64,000 nucleotides of DNA from Maribacter dokdonensis DSW-8 (GCF_001447995.1 NZ_LDPE01000005.1:62001-126000), one strand, 5' to 3'; shown: positions 47,472 through 57,355, counted from the first letter of the stretch. Notes: generated by a model from the sequence alone, not told the origin. A program made the numbers and translations.

Positions 47472-48083
47472 TTATTCAAGCAATCTTTTTTTCATTTCTT
47501 CTGCAACCGCTTTTTCAGATGCACCTTGTTTTTCTAACTCAGAGATAATTTTTGGGTGGTCATGGCTTCTTCCTTGAGATAGTTTGTTTACAGCCTGTAT
47601 ATCATTGATTTCAATTTCAAAACCAATGATGCCAGTTACCTGTCTCATTGTTTTTTTAGACATGTTGTTCAGTGAAACAGGATATTCAGATTGTTGCTCA
47701 TACTTATCTACTAGAGCATGTAGAGAGGTCAATAATTCATCGGATGTCTGAATTTTTACGGTACCATAAACATGTACTGCAATATAGTTCCATGTTGGTA
47801 CTTCTTCTTGCTGGTACCAAGATGAAGAAATATAGCTATGCGGTCCATTAAAAATACATAACACCTGATCCCCGTTATTAAGGTTCTTGCTTTGTAAATT
47901 GGCTTTGGCAATATGTCCCACCAAAATGTCATTACCCATTTCATTTTTACTTAGTTCTAAAGGAATATGGGTTCCCCAAGGTTTACCTTCAATAGTATTG
48001 ATCAAAATACCAAAACTGTTATTTTTTAAGAAATCATGTATTTCTTTGACGTCTGTGTTCTTATAGTGTTCTGGTATAAACAT
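47472..48083 (-). CDS. PaiB-type FMN-binding regulator-like protein
   Basis: A 203-residue split-barrel flavin-binding protein of the PaiB/FMN-binding negative regulator family. It begins MFIPEHYKNTDVKEIHDFLK and contains GTHIPLELS, VLCIFNGPHSYISSSWY (family FxGPHAYISPSWY), VPTWNYIAVHVYG and the KLSQGRSHDHPKI tail (family KLSQNRxxxD). In Bacillus PaiB accompanies PaiA, but no acetyltransferase is adjacent. An FMN-dependent oxidase or sensor role is possible. Confidence 0.93.
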   Translation of the reverse strand: MFIPEHYKNTDVKEIHDFLKNNSFGILINTIEGKPWGTHIPLELSKNEMGNDILVGHIAKANLQSKNLNNGDQVLCIFNGPHSYISSSWYQQEEVPTWNYIAVHVYGTVKIQTSDELLTSLHALVDKYEQQSEYPVSLNNMSKKTMRQVTGIIGFEIEINDIQAVNKLSQGRSHDHPKIISELEKQGASEKAVAEEMKKRLLE

Positions 48084-48213
48084 ATGGTCTTAAATATATT
48101 GAATTCAAAAGATGGTTATAAATATCCGTTTTTTGAACCAATAATTTCACCTTTAACGCTAAGTAAATTCGTTAATCTTAAATATCTTAGAAGTGAATTT
48201 AAAATAGACATAT

Positions 48214-49047
48214 ATGCCCTTTATAACAAATACAAAAGCAAAAGAACAAGTAGATATATTTTATGAGGATTACGGTAGCGGACAACCGGTAATATTAATT
48301 CATGGTTGGCCGTTGAGCAGAAAATCATGGGAACAACAGGTTTGGAAAATAGTAGAAGAAGGTTTTAGGTGTATTTCTTATGATCGTAGAGGTTTTGGTA
48401 CTTCTTCATCTCCATGGGATGCCTATGATTATTCTTCATTGGCAAGTGACTTAAACGCTATTATTGAAGAGCTGGAACTAAAGGATGCAATTATTGTTGG
48501 TTTTTCAATGGGAGGTGGTGAAGTTGTACGCTATTTAACGGATTATGGTCCTAGTAGAATAGCAAAAGCAGCATTGATCAGCTCTATTATACCATTGGTA
48601 AAACAAAAACCGGATAATCCATCAGGAGTGCCAGAAGATGCCTTGGAAGGTATTATTGATGCTCTTCAAAAAGATAGGGTGGGTTTCTTAAAGGAGTTCA
48701 GTAAAGGTTTCTACAATTTTGAAGAAAATAAAGGAGAAAGAATCAGTCAGGCGCAGTTAGACTATGATTTTACCATTGCCTCTTTTGCTTCACCTAGAGC
48801 TACTATACAGGCTGCGTTGGCATGGATGCATACAGATTTTAGACCAGAGCTTGAAAATGTTACCGTACCTACATTAATTGTACATGGTGATGCCGATGCA
48901 ACAGTACCTATAGAAACTTCCGCAAAACAAGCACATGATGGCATAAAATATAGCACTCTTGAAGTAATTGAAGGTGCTCCACACGGGCTAAACGTAACAC
49001 ACCCTGACGAATTGAATGAAATTTTGATTTCTTTTTTAAAGAAGTAA
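48214..49047 (+). CDS. Alpha/beta hydrolase, non-heme chloroperoxidase-like
   Basis: A 277-residue alpha/beta hydrolase. Oxyanion region LIHGWPLSRKSW, nucleophile elbow GFSMGGGEVVRYL, catalytic Asp in HGDADATVP and His in GAPHGLNVTHP. The layout is that of cofactor-free haloperoxidase/esterases, whose perhydrolase activity depends on carboxylates. No signal peptide. It is followed by a strong terminator. Confidence 0.92.
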   Translation: MPFITNTKAKEQVDIFYEDYGSGQPVILIHGWPLSRKSWEQQVWKIVEEGFRCISYDRRGFGTSSSPWDAYDYSSLASDLNAIIEELELKDAIIVGFSMGGGEVVRYLTDYGPSRIAKAALISSIIPLVKQKPDNPSGVPEDALEGIIDALQKDRVGFLKEFSKGFYNFEENKGERISQAQLDYDFTIASFASPRATIQAALAWMHTDFRPELENVTVPTLIVHGDADATVPIETSAKQAHDGIKYSTLEVIEGAPHGLNVTHPDELNEILISFLKK

Positions 49048-49064
49048 TTGAATGAAATAAAATG

Positions 49065-49094
49065 AAAATCGGACCCTGATAAGGTCCGATTTTT
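49065..49094 (+). terminator. Rho-independent terminator
   Basis: Stem AAAATCGGACC/GGTCCGATTTT (49065-49075, 49083-49093), loop CTGATAA, with a T-run on the right, 18 bp after the hydrolase stop. Confidence 0.9.
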
Positions 49095-49124
49095 CATTTG
49101 TAATAATAGCTATACATAGAATAA

Positions 49125-50261
49125 ATGAGTTTAAGTTCAAAAATCAAAGCATGTATTTTTCTACTGTTTATGGTAATGATTTATAGCTGTAAGCAAATAA
49201 GAAAAGTTACCGATGTCATTGTACAACCAACGGCAAGAGAGCTTTATGCACGAGAATTTGAAAATTTAGATTCGTTACGTTTTAATACCTGGCAACAGGC
49301 GTATAAATTGGCAAAAGCCGATAGTCTTCAAATACGCCTTCCTTATGCCGAGCAAGGTCAATATTTTAAAGATCGCATTACAGTTTATAGTTATAATATG
49401 TACTTGAATGAAGGCGAGGTATTGAATGTTGAGGTTGAGAACAATGTATTGGGAATACGAAGTTTTATTAATCTCATAAAGGTCAACCCAGATAGTAGTT
49501 TAACAGATGAATTTCATAATAAGTTGGGAGAACATCATGCGAAAGTGCCTATTTATGAAACCGGAATTTATAAAATTACCATTCAACCGGAATTGAACTC
49601 ACAAGGAATGTTTTCCTTTCAAATGTATACATCGCCTAGTTTTGGTTTTCCCGTGCTCGGAAAGGACAATAAAGCCATTCAAAGTTTTTGGGGCGCGGTT
49701 AGAGGGGGTGGAGCACGTAGTCATGAGGGTATTGATATTTTTGCAGAAAGGGGAACACCGGTAGTTGCAGCGGTTGATGGTATGGTAAGCGCTACTGGCG
49801 AAAAAGGATTAGGTGGTAAACAGGTTTGGTTAAAAGCGGGACTCTTTGGTAAATCGCTTTATTATGCTCATTTGGATAGTATATTGGTATCAACCGGTAA
49901 TAGAGTAACAATAGGTGATACTTTGGGCCTGGTAGGAAATACGGGAAATGCCCGTACTACTGCACCACATTTACATTTTGGAATTTATAAATCCGGTCAA
50001 GGGGCTATTGATCCGCTTCCGTTCGTGAAGAAGACAGAAAGACCTGATATAAAAAGGGTATTGAGCGCACCTAAATTTATAAAAGTATCGGCAGCAATTG
50101 CCAATTATAGAAATGCCCCAGAGGTTGTGGGCATAAAGTTAGGAGAAGTAAAACGGAATGATACCTTGTCATTATTAGGGTATACAAATGATTGGGCACA
50201 CATAGAACTTTTAAGCGGGGATAAGGGATTTATTTACAAGAGTCTGGTATTGGAACTTTAG
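49125..50261 (+). CDS. M23 family (LytM) metalloendopeptidase lipoprotein
   Basis: A 378-residue lipoprotein (lipobox MIYSC near 22). A central M23 domain (about 190-305) carries the zinc motifs SHEGIDIFAERG and HLHFGIY, with YYAHLDSI between them, so the peptidase looks active on peptidoglycan cross-links. The N-terminal part is beta-rich and the C-terminus (about 320-378) is an SH3-like domain (IANYRNAPEVVGIKLG, KGFIYKSLVLEL). It acts in the periplasm in cell-wall remodelling. Confidence 0.93.
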   Translation: MSLSSKIKACIFLLFMVMIYSCKQIRKVTDVIVQPTARELYAREFENLDSLRFNTWQQAYKLAKADSLQIRLPYAEQGQYFKDRITVYSYNMYLNEGEVLNVEVENNVLGIRSFINLIKVNPDSSLTDEFHNKLGEHHAKVPIYETGIYKITIQPELNSQGMFSFQMYTSPSFGFPVLGKDNKAIQSFWGAVRGGGARSHEGIDIFAERGTPVVAAVDGMVSATGEKGLGGKQVWLKAGLFGKSLYYAHLDSILVSTGNRVTIGDTLGLVGNTGNARTTAPHLHFGIYKSGQGAIDPLPFVKKTERPDIKRVLSAPKFIKVSAAIANYRNAPEVVGIKLGEVKRNDTLSLLGYTNDWAHIELLSGDKGFIYKSLVLEL

Positions 50262-50288
50262 TTGAAAATACTTTTATATTGAAATACA

Positions 50289-50318
50289 AAGCCTCTTAAT
50301 TTTAAGAAGAAGAGGCTT
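50289..50318. terminator. Hairpin between convergent genes
   Basis: Inverted repeat AAGCCTCTT/AAGAGGCTT (50289-50297, 50310-50318). It lies between the M23 gene and the convergent exonuclease-like gene. Flanking T-runs are short, so efficiency is uncertain. Confidence 0.6.
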
Positions 50319-50344
50319 CGTATTATCTAATATGAAAGAAGTAC

Positions 50345-51193
50345 TTATTTGTTCATGAAAAGCTTTGCAAAGACCGGTAGGTGGTCAGAGATATGTTTAT
50401 TGTTTTCCATTCTATCATCAATATGTAGGTACTCTAAAACTTCAAAGTTTTCTACGAATATGTAATCGATACGATTAGTTAATATGCGCGAATGGTCAAA
50501 ACCACTAAAGGTTCCCGTTGGTCCGTAAAAAGGTTTTTGAGCGATTGATTTTCCATCAGCCAAGGCATTTTGTAAAAATTGAATCGGTTTTTTCGTGGGA
50601 TTCAAATTCAAGTCGCCCATAAGCACCACCGGAAGATGATCACCATTAACCTTCCTTATCTTGGATACAATGAGTTTTGCCGAGTTTTCACGGGCAACTG
50701 TACCTACATGGTCAAAATGCGTATTGAAGACCAAAAATTGCTTTCCCGTATTTAAATCTTCAAATAATCCATAGGTGCAAATACGTTCCATTGCGGCATC
50801 CCATCCTACAGATATTTTATTTGGTGTATCGGACAACCAAAATGTTTCACTTTTTAATAGTTTATATAATTTGGTGTTGAACAGAATAGGGGAGTATTCG
50901 CCTTTTTCTTTTCCGTCATCACGACCAACACCTATATAATTATAATTGGAAAGCTGTTCATCTAAAAACGTTAGTTGATGATGCAGAACTTCTTGCATGC
51001 CAATGATACCAGGGTCATAATATTGTAAAAGATCAACCATGGCAGCTTTGCGATAGTTCCAATTGTTTACCGTATCATTAACATTGTCGTACTTTATATT
51101 ATAGGTAAGTACATTAATTTCTTGACCACAAAGGCTTGAAATCGACATGCATAATGCCAGAACAAAACTTATATATTCTATACTATTCCGCAT
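50345..51193 (-). CDS. Secreted endonuclease/exonuclease/phosphatase family protein
   Basis: A 282-residue protein with a signal peptide (FVLALCMSISSLCGQ) and the EEP fold: LTYNIKYDN, IIGMQEVLHHQL (catalytic Glu), FNTHFDHVG, VVLMGDLNLNP (Asp/Asn) and HISDHLPVFAKL (Asp/His). Secreted members act on nucleic acids, phospholipids or inositol phosphates; the substrate is open. I use ATG 51193 (MRNSIEY); ATG 51208 would add five residues. Either start overlaps the end of the S9 peptidase gene (stop at 51183), indicating an operon. Confidence 0.88.
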   Translation of the reverse strand: MRNSIEYISFVLALCMSISSLCGQEINVLTYNIKYDNVNDTVNNWNYRKAAMVDLLQYYDPGIIGMQEVLHHQLTFLDEQLSNYNYIGVGRDDGKEKGEYSPILFNTKLYKLLKSETFWLSDTPNKISVGWDAAMERICTYGLFEDLNTGKQFLVFNTHFDHVGTVARENSAKLIVSKIRKVNGDHLPVVLMGDLNLNPTKKPIQFLQNALADGKSIAQKPFYGPTGTFSGFDHSRILTNRIDYIFVENFEVLEYLHIDDRMENNKHISDHLPVFAKLFMNK

Positions 51194-53210
51194 CCTTGTA
51201 TTTTTCAAACCAAGCTAGTACACTGGCAATTTTGGCTACTAAATTACTAGGTCTGTTAGCAATACCATGTCCTGCTCCGGGAATACGCACCATAGCCGTT
51301 TCAACACCTTCTAATTTAAGGGCAGTATAGAATTGTTCAGATTCTGCAATAGGCGTTCTATAATCTTCTTCACCCGTTAGTAACATGGTTGGCGTAGTAA
51401 CATTGGCAACATACATTAACGGAGAACGTCTAAAATAGTTTTCCGGATCTTCCCAAGGTTTTTTGCCGAACCAATATTTAGAAAAGAAAGCGGCACCATC
51501 TGCATAGAGCACAAAACTTGTCCAGTTTATTACTGGTTTGGCAACCACGGCAGCTTTAAATCGGTCAGTTTTACCCACTATCCACGCAGTAAGTACTCCG
51601 CCGCCACTACCACCGGTAACAAATAGATTGTTGGTATCTATAAATCCTTTTTCAATGACGGCATCTACACCGCTCATTAAATCTTCATAATCGTGATTAG
51701 GGTAGTCGTGGTGAATTAAGTTACCAAACTCCGCTCCATAGCTAGTACTTCCCCTTGGGTTACTGTATAGCACAACATAACCAGCTGCAGCATAAGCTTG
51801 TATCTCGGCACTGTAAACTGAGCCGTAGCTAGTAAACGGTCCGCCATGAATTTCAAGAATAAACGGATATTTTTTACTTGGGTCAAAATTTGGCGGAGTA
51901 ACCACCCAACCTTGTATTTTTTTCTGGTCATATGAAGATTCCCACCAAATTTCTTCGGTCTTGCCTAAATCACGAAAAGAGAAAAGATCGTCGTTTACAA
52001 AAGTCAATCGTTTAGAACCTTTTTTATCGGCAGCACCTAAATCAGACGGGTGTTCGGTATTACCTAACGTATAGGCAAATTTAGAGTTGTTAGAAACGGT
52101 AAAATCACCCGCGTTATAGGGTCTTCCCAATGACAACCCACCAAGACCTTCAACTAGAGTGCTTACATTACCGCTTAAGGTAATATGGCCTATTTTAGTA
52201 GCTCCTTCCGTATCATATTGAAAATAAAGACCTTTGCCATCATTTGACCACTGCACATTGGCAATATCCCTATCAAAATCACCGGAAATTAACCTAGGGT
52301 TGCTTCCATCGGTATTCATCACATAAAGATTGGTAATTTCATACCCCTGTAATTTATCATCTTTACCGGTGTAAGCTATTAACTTACCATCTGGAGAAAC
52401 TGTAGGTGAATTGTCCGGTCCATATCTAGAAGTCAGCGGAGTTACCTCTGCTGTTGATAAGTCTAATTTATAGACCTCGCTATTGGCAGGTTCAAAAGCC
52501 TCATCTGGATTAAAATTTGCGGAGAAGTATAACGCTTTGTCATTTTTGGCCCATACGGGAGCACCATGGTCAAATGTTGTAGTCGTTAATTGCTTTGGCG
52601 TACCGCCATCAATAGATAAGGTGAAAATTTGAGTATGTCCGCCTTTAATATATCCTTGACCGTCACCCCTATAGTTTAATTTGTCAATATATGTTGGTGG
52701 GGTATTCCATTTGGCGCCTTCAGGCTTAGAAGGCATTTTTACGATAGATTTTTCAGCCTCTGGCACAAACATGGTAAAAGCTAAATAACGATCATCATGA
52801 GACCAGCTTACGGCACCGGGACTTTTAGGAGTATTCGTTAAAGGAGCAATTTCTTTGGTATCCATCCACATGAGGTATAATTTCATTTTGGAATCCTCTT
52901 TGTTCGATTTAAAAATGATTTTTTTACCGTCATGAGACCAGCGTGGATAGTAGTCGTTTTGGTTGCCAGTTGTCAAAGGTCTATTTTGTGAACCGTCGTA
53001 ATTTATGATCCAAAGATTAGATAAATTCTTGTCGGTCATAATATCCTTGAAGTTTCTAACGTAGATTATTTTACTGCCATCTGGCGATATCTGAGGATCA
53101 GATACATACTCCATGTTAAATATATCGGTAAGCTCAAGATTTGAAGAAACTTGTGCAGTTACCGTTATTGAAAATAATAGGAGAAAGAGTGTTTTGGTAA
53201 TAACTTGCAT
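51183..53210 (-). CDS. S9 family prolyl oligopeptidase-like peptidase
   Basis: A 675-residue secreted serine peptidase (signal ITKTLFLLLFSITVTAQ). An N-terminal beta-propeller of WD40/TolB-like repeats (ISPDGSKIIYVRN, WSHDGKKIIFKSN, WSHDDRYLAFTMF, VSPDGKLIAYTG) covers about 30-420. The C-terminal alpha/beta hydrolase domain has GGSGGGVLTAW (nucleophile Ser), TGEEDYRTPIAES (Asp) and PGAGHGIANRP (His). It matches dipeptidyl/acylaminoacyl peptidases that degrade peptides in the periplasm. Confidence 0.95.
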   Translation of the reverse strand: MQVITKTLFLLLFSITVTAQVSSNLELTDIFNMEYVSDPQISPDGSKIIYVRNFKDIMTDKNLSNLWIINYDGSQNRPLTTGNQNDYYPRWSHDGKKIIFKSNKEDSKMKLYLMWMDTKEIAPLTNTPKSPGAVSWSHDDRYLAFTMFVPEAEKSIVKMPSKPEGAKWNTPPTYIDKLNYRGDGQGYIKGGHTQIFTLSIDGGTPKQLTTTTFDHGAPVWAKNDKALYFSANFNPDEAFEPANSEVYKLDLSTAEVTPLTSRYGPDNSPTVSPDGKLIAYTGKDDKLQGYEITNLYVMNTDGSNPRLISGDFDRDIANVQWSNDGKGLYFQYDTEGATKIGHITLSGNVSTLVEGLGGLSLGRPYNAGDFTVSNNSKFAYTLGNTEHPSDLGAADKKGSKRLTFVNDDLFSFRDLGKTEEIWWESSYDQKKIQGWVVTPPNFDPSKKYPFILEIHGGPFTSYGSVYSAEIQAYAAAGYVVLYSNPRGSTSYGAEFGNLIHHDYPNHDYEDLMSGVDAVIEKGFIDTNNLFVTGGSGGGVLTAWIVGKTDRFKAAVVAKPVINWTSFVLYADGAAFFSKYWFGKKPWEDPENYFRRSPLMYVANVTTPTMLLTGEEDYRTPIAESEQFYTALKLEGVETAMVRIPGAGHGIANRPSNLVAKIASVLAWFEKYKDAE

Positions 53211-53337
53211 AGTGTTGAATTTGGTTTGAAATAATCCTATGAAGATAGCGAATTACTTAAAAAAATAGAACGACATGCATTAAGAATTGAGGAAGTATTA
53301 ACATTAAATCCTTTAATCCTTTTTGTATTTTCACGGT

Positions 53338-53718
53338 ATGGAAGAAAAAGGCTATTTACATCAAATTCACCCTGTGCTTCCGGTTTGGGATGTGGTTGAA
53401 GCGTTAGATTTTTATGTTAACCGATTGGGGTTTAAGATTGCCTTCGCAGATGATGCCAAAAACCCAAAATATGCGGGTATCTTAAGGGACGATATTGAGA
53501 TTCATTTGCAATGGCACAATAAAAAAATGTGGGAGGTAGATATAGATAGACCTATGTTGCGCATTGTATCTCAAAACATAGAAGCTTTGTACAATGAGTA
53601 TTCAAACGTAGATGTTTTTAATGCACATACATTGCTAAGGGAAACCGCATGGGGAACACGGGAGTTTGCTTTTTACGATCCATTTAAAAACGGATTAACA
53701 TTTTATAGAGATGTTTAG
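53338..53718 (+). CDS. Glyoxalase/bleomycin-resistance superfamily protein
   Basis: A 126-residue VOC-superfamily protein. ATG 53338 (MEEKGYLHQIHPVLPVWDVV) gives the usual length; the in-frame upstream ATG at 53323 overlaps the leader. Motifs: ALDFYVNRLGFKIAF, DIEIHLQWHN and AFYDPFKNGLTFY, the standard bleomycin-resistance-protein-like pattern. Such proteins bind drugs or catalyse metal-dependent reactions; the function here is unassigned. It is followed after 43 bp by a dehydratase gene. Confidence 0.88.
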   Translation: MEEKGYLHQIHPVLPVWDVVEALDFYVNRLGFKIAFADDAKNPKYAGILRDDIEIHLQWHNKKMWEVDIDRPMLRIVSQNIEALYNEYSNVDVFNAHTLLRETAWGTREFAFYDPFKNGLTFYRDV

Positions 53719-53761
53719 ACCGTTCAGTTTCATGGAATCATCAAGAATTTAAAATATAGAA

Positions 53762-54745
53762 ATGAAAGTATTATTTATAGGAGGAACAGGGAATATAAGT
53801 ACACCAAGTAGTAGATTGGCGGTTGCCAAAGGAATGGATTTGTACCTATTAAATAGGGGCAAAGCCAAAGTTGATATTAAGGGCGCACAAAGTATTATTG
53901 GTGATATCAACAAACCGGATGAACTTGAAGAGCTGAAAAAACATGAGTGGGATGTTGTGGTGAACTGGATAGCGTTTACACCTGATGATATTGAGCGCGA
54001 TATTGAATTGTTTAAAGGAAAGACCAAGCAATACATTTTTATAAGTTCGGCATCTTGTTATCAAACGCCATTGAGCTATCCTGTAATTACGGAGTCTACT
54101 CCGTTACATAATAATCTATGGGATTATTCTCAAGGTAAAATTCAATGTGAGGACAGGTTACAGAAAGCATATCGTGAGGAAGGATTTCCTATTACCATAG
54201 TAAGACCATCCTTAACGTATGATACGGTAATACCTATAGCCGTTGGTGGATTTGATAAGTTCAATACCGCACAGCGAATATTAGAAGGTAAAGAAATAAT
54301 TGTACATGGAGACGGAACCTCACTTTGGACAGTGACACATTCAGATGATTTTGCAAAGGGATTTGTAGGTTTATTAGGATTACAGACCGCAATAGGGCAT
54401 GCTTTTCATATTACTTCAGATGAGGTGCTGACCTGGAATATGATTTATAAGATTTTGGCTGATGCCTTAGGGAAGGAAGCAAAAGTAGTTCATATAGCGT
54501 CGGACTTTATTTGTAAAGTAGAGCCGTCATTTACGGGTACACTTTTAGCGGACAAAGCAGAAAGTGTCTTGTTCGATAATACCAAGATAAAAACTTTTGT
54601 ACCGGGGTTTAAAGCTACAATTCCGTTTTCAGAAGGGATAAAGAGGACCGTAAAGTGGTTGTTAGAGCATCCAGAACATCAAAACATAAATGAGGAGACA
54701 GAGGCTAAGATTGAGAATGTGTTGAAGGCTTATAAAGATTTGTAG
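53762..54745 (+). CDS. NAD-dependent epimerase/dehydratase family protein
   Basis: A 327-residue short-chain dehydrogenase of the extended type. The N-terminal dinucleotide loop is GGTGNIS (usual GGxGxxG/GxGxxG), followed by DLYLLNRGKAKVD and SIIGDIN. FISSASCYQT carries a serine, and the usual YxxxK is replaced by a region like YSQGKIQCEDR. This resembles isoflavone-reductase/CSP41-like proteins. The substrate is unknown. Confidence 0.87.
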   Translation: MKVLFIGGTGNISTPSSRLAVAKGMDLYLLNRGKAKVDIKGAQSIIGDINKPDELEELKKHEWDVVVNWIAFTPDDIERDIELFKGKTKQYIFISSASCYQTPLSYPVITESTPLHNNLWDYSQGKIQCEDRLQKAYREEGFPITIVRPSLTYDTVIPIAVGGFDKFNTAQRILEGKEIIVHGDGTSLWTVTHSDDFAKGFVGLLGLQTAIGHAFHITSDEVLTWNMIYKILADALGKEAKVVHIASDFICKVEPSFTGTLLADKAESVLFDNTKIKTFVPGFKATIPFSEGIKRTVKWLLEHPEHQNINEETEAKIENVLKAYKDL

Positions 54746-54785
54746 ATTTTTGAGAGCACTAGCAGGTTGATTCACTATTCGTATT

Positions 54786-54937
54786 ACCCACCCCTTAATC
54801 CCCTCCCGGGAGGGGAGGAATACGTGATATTTGTGAGTATTTAGCGTTTTTAAATGTTAATTTACACGTATCATTCTATGAATTGGTTGGAGTAAAGCAA
54901 TTAAACATTCCCCTCCTTGGAGGGGCTAGGGGTGGGT
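54786..54937. repeat. Palindromic G/C-rich intergenic element
   Basis: A 152-bp segment with inverted ends: ACCCACCCCTTAATCCCCTC (from 54786) and, inverted, AACCCACCCCTAGCCCCTCC (ending about 54938). Each end contains its own inner palindrome (CCCCTCCCGGGAGGGG at 54800-54815; CCCCTCCTTGGAGGGG at 54910-54925). The middle is AT-rich and codes for nothing visible. The form is that of a REP/MITE-like repeat. It fills most of the gene-free 54746-55056. Confidence 0.75.
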
Positions 54938-55056
54938 TCTTTGAGTCTGCTAAATTTTTCTTTTATGTGAAATGATAATAGAAGTATACACTGTGCACAA
55001 TCATTTTCTTTACCTTGGAGTGGTAAGTGATGAGTAATTAAAAACTAGCTTGAATC

Positions 55057-55800
55057 TTACTTTTCATGATGCTCTAAATAATTATCTATTCTGTGATATA
55101 AGAGTGCAGCATCTTTTTTGACATACTCAAGCCTATTTAGAATGGAATAGGCATAGGTTAATTCTGAATTAGTGAGTTGGTAAAATTTATCCTTACGCAT
55201 CATTTTTAAAAGAATGGGGATTTCGGCGGGGCTTACTGAATCTGGAAATTTAGGGTTAAATACTTTATATGAGTTCATAAAATGAGGATAATCACTACGT
55301 GAATCGGCCCCATATTCATATAAGAATTCTAAATTTAAATAGTACGCAACAATCTCATCACGAATGTCTTGGTCTGAGATTAGGCTAATATTACCTGTAC
55401 TTGACAACTCATTATAAGTTCTGTTATTAGGGGTAAGCCTGCCGATGCCATAAATACCACCATAAGCTACATCATTTATAAATGTGATGGTATCGGTTGG
55501 TATAATACCGTTCAGATAATAATTTTTAGCTTTATTTAAGCCTTGTATTTTTTTATCACCTCTTTTAAACCAACTTCTTTCAAAATATAAAGAATCCGAT
55601 AGTATATCTTCTTGAATGTTCTTGAGGTAATTCAGTTCTACTTCTCTGCTTTTACGATACTCATTCCAATTATTAATCTGTAATGCAATTAATATTCCAA
55701 CAACAACGAGAATAATTTCACCGATGGCGTATTTTAAGTACTTGGAGACTTTGCCTTCTTCGAGCAGGTTTCTGCGGATTTTTCTAAAGAAATTAATCAT
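55057..55800 (-). CDS. DUF6090 family membrane-anchored protein
   Basis: A 247-residue protein beginning MINFFRKIRRNLLEEGKVSK, then a transmembrane helix (YAIGEIILVVVGILIALQIN) and a helical C-terminal domain. The opening NFFRKIRR.LL.EGK..KYL.YAIGEIILVVIGILIALQIN is highly characteristic of DUF6090, abundant in Flavobacteriia and of unknown function. It lies 52 bp downstream of the M28 peptidase gene on the same strand. Confidence 0.93.
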   Translation of the reverse strand: MINFFRKIRRNLLEEGKVSKYLKYAIGEIILVVVGILIALQINNWNEYRKSREVELNYLKNIQEDILSDSLYFERSWFKRGDKKIQGLNKAKNYYLNGIIPTDTITFINDVAYGGIYGIGRLTPNNRTYNELSSTGNISLISDQDIRDEIVAYYLNLEFLYEYGADSRSDYPHFMNSYKVFNPKFPDSVSPAEIPILLKMMRKDKFYQLTNSELTYAYSILNRLEYVKKDAALLYHRIDNYLEHHEK

Positions 55801-55852
55801 TGGTCAATTGTTCTGATTTCTTGGCGTCAAATTGATTTATTTTAGAGGGGGT

Positions 55853-57355
55853 TCAATTTTTAATTGGAGCTTCAGGAACCTTACCATACAACACATTACC
55901 TGCAGCTTCATATTTATCATCTTTCATCCAAAAAGGAGTTTCAGGGTCATTGGCTATCAACCTACCTGAAAGCACATAGCCTTGGTAAAATTTCACTAGA
56001 TAATCATAATCCAAACTATCCGCCTCATCACCAGGTTGGTGGTAATATTTGTTAATTTCATCATCAAAGGCATCAAAACCAGTTGAATAAGTAGGAGCGG
56101 GAACACCCTTACTGGCAAAGCTTACATTATCGCTACGATCAAATAGTCCTTGTTCAGGAGCAGGGTCATCAATGGCTTTTAAACCAAAAGTTGCGGCACC
56201 TGAAACAATATGTTTTTGTGCTGTTGTTCTATTTAATCCAATTACGGTAGCCAATTTTGTATTGTTATACCCTCCACCATCGGTATTGAAACCATATACT
56301 ATTTGCTTGAGTGGAAATATAGGGTGCTCAACATAATATTGACTACCTAATAAACCTTTTTCCTCTCCGGTAAAAAAAATGAATATAGCTGACCGTTTTG
56401 TAGGAAACTTTCCAATATTCTCTGCCATACTTAAAACAGCAGTAGTGCCTATGGCATTATCCCGTGCACCATTATAAATACTATCACCCACAGCATCAGG
56501 TTTACCAATACCCACGTGGTCATAATGTGCAGAATACATAATGAATTCTTCTTTTAATTTTGGATCGGTACCTTCTAGAACACCTATTACATTTTGTGTT
56601 TCTAGTGTTTCTTCTTTTATTCCGTCAGTTTCTATTGCATATGCTAGCTTAGCATTATTGAATGTAGCAAGTTTATTAGCTGAGGAATTTACCCAAAGAT
56701 GAATAAAATCTGGTTTTGGCATTTGTTCATTTTTAGTATCAGGTATCTTAACACCTTCTTCCATGAAATGAGAAACCCTGGTCCACCAATCTTCTTCAAG
56801 TAAAGTCATCTCAAGTAACCCTATTGCCCCATTTTTGATTGCTAATTCCTGTTTTTCTTTATGTGCATTATAAACTGCTCTAGCATCTGAAGCTTCTGAA
56901 GTTCCACCTTTTACTATAATAAGTTTTCCGTTGACATCTTTTCCTTTGTAATCTTCTTCAATTCCAAAATTAAGATAGATTGCTTCTCCGGAAAGATCAC
57001 TCCCTTTTGCTTCCACTGCAATGGTGTGTGGATAGTTTTCCCCATTTATAGAAACCTTAAGTACTTTGGGTGCAGTGGTTTGTATTAAATTAAATTTCTG
57101 ATAGTAAGAATTTATGGCAGAATGCGGTTTTATGCCATACCCGCGTAAAGTATTAGCTAGATAGGATGCCGCTATTTTTAATTCTGGAGATCCAGTAGCA
57201 CGACCTTTTAGGGCATCATCGGCCAAAAAATATATATGTCCCTCAATTTCATTTTTATCAACGGTCATCTCTGCTTTTTCTGAATCTGTCTGAGCAAAAA
57301 CCAGAGTGGTCAAGCATAAAGTTATAAGTAGTAGTAAAGGTTTCATAGTATTCAT
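55853..57355 (-). CDS. M28 family aminopeptidase, secreted
   Basis: A 500-residue exported zinc peptidase (signal LLLLITLCLTTLVFAQ). A protease-associated domain (about 130-255) is inserted between the N-terminal strand and the catalytic M28 domain. Zinc motifs: MYSAHYDHVGIG, GARDNAIGT, FTGEEKGLLGSQYY, NTDGGGYNNTK and YYHQPGDEADSLDYDY. It likely removes N-terminal residues from peptides in the periplasm. Two starts (57355 and 57346) are three codons apart. Confidence 0.94.
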   Translation of the reverse strand: MNTMKPLLLLITLCLTTLVFAQTDSEKAEMTVDKNEIEGHIYFLADDALKGRATGSPELKIAASYLANTLRGYGIKPHSAINSYYQKFNLIQTTAPKVLKVSINGENYPHTIAVEAKGSDLSGEAIYLNFGIEEDYKGKDVNGKLIIVKGGTSEASDARAVYNAHKEKQELAIKNGAIGLLEMTLLEEDWWTRVSHFMEEGVKIPDTKNEQMPKPDFIHLWVNSSANKLATFNNAKLAYAIETDGIKEETLETQNVIGVLEGTDPKLKEEFIMYSAHYDHVGIGKPDAVGDSIYNGARDNAIGTTAVLSMAENIGKFPTKRSAIFIFFTGEEKGLLGSQYYVEHPIFPLKQIVYGFNTDGGGYNNTKLATVIGLNRTTAQKHIVSGAATFGLKAIDDPAPEQGLFDRSDNVSFASKGVPAPTYSTGFDAFDDEINKYYHQPGDEADSLDYDYLVKFYQGYVLSGRLIANDPETPFWMKDDKYEAAGNVLYGKVPEAPIKN

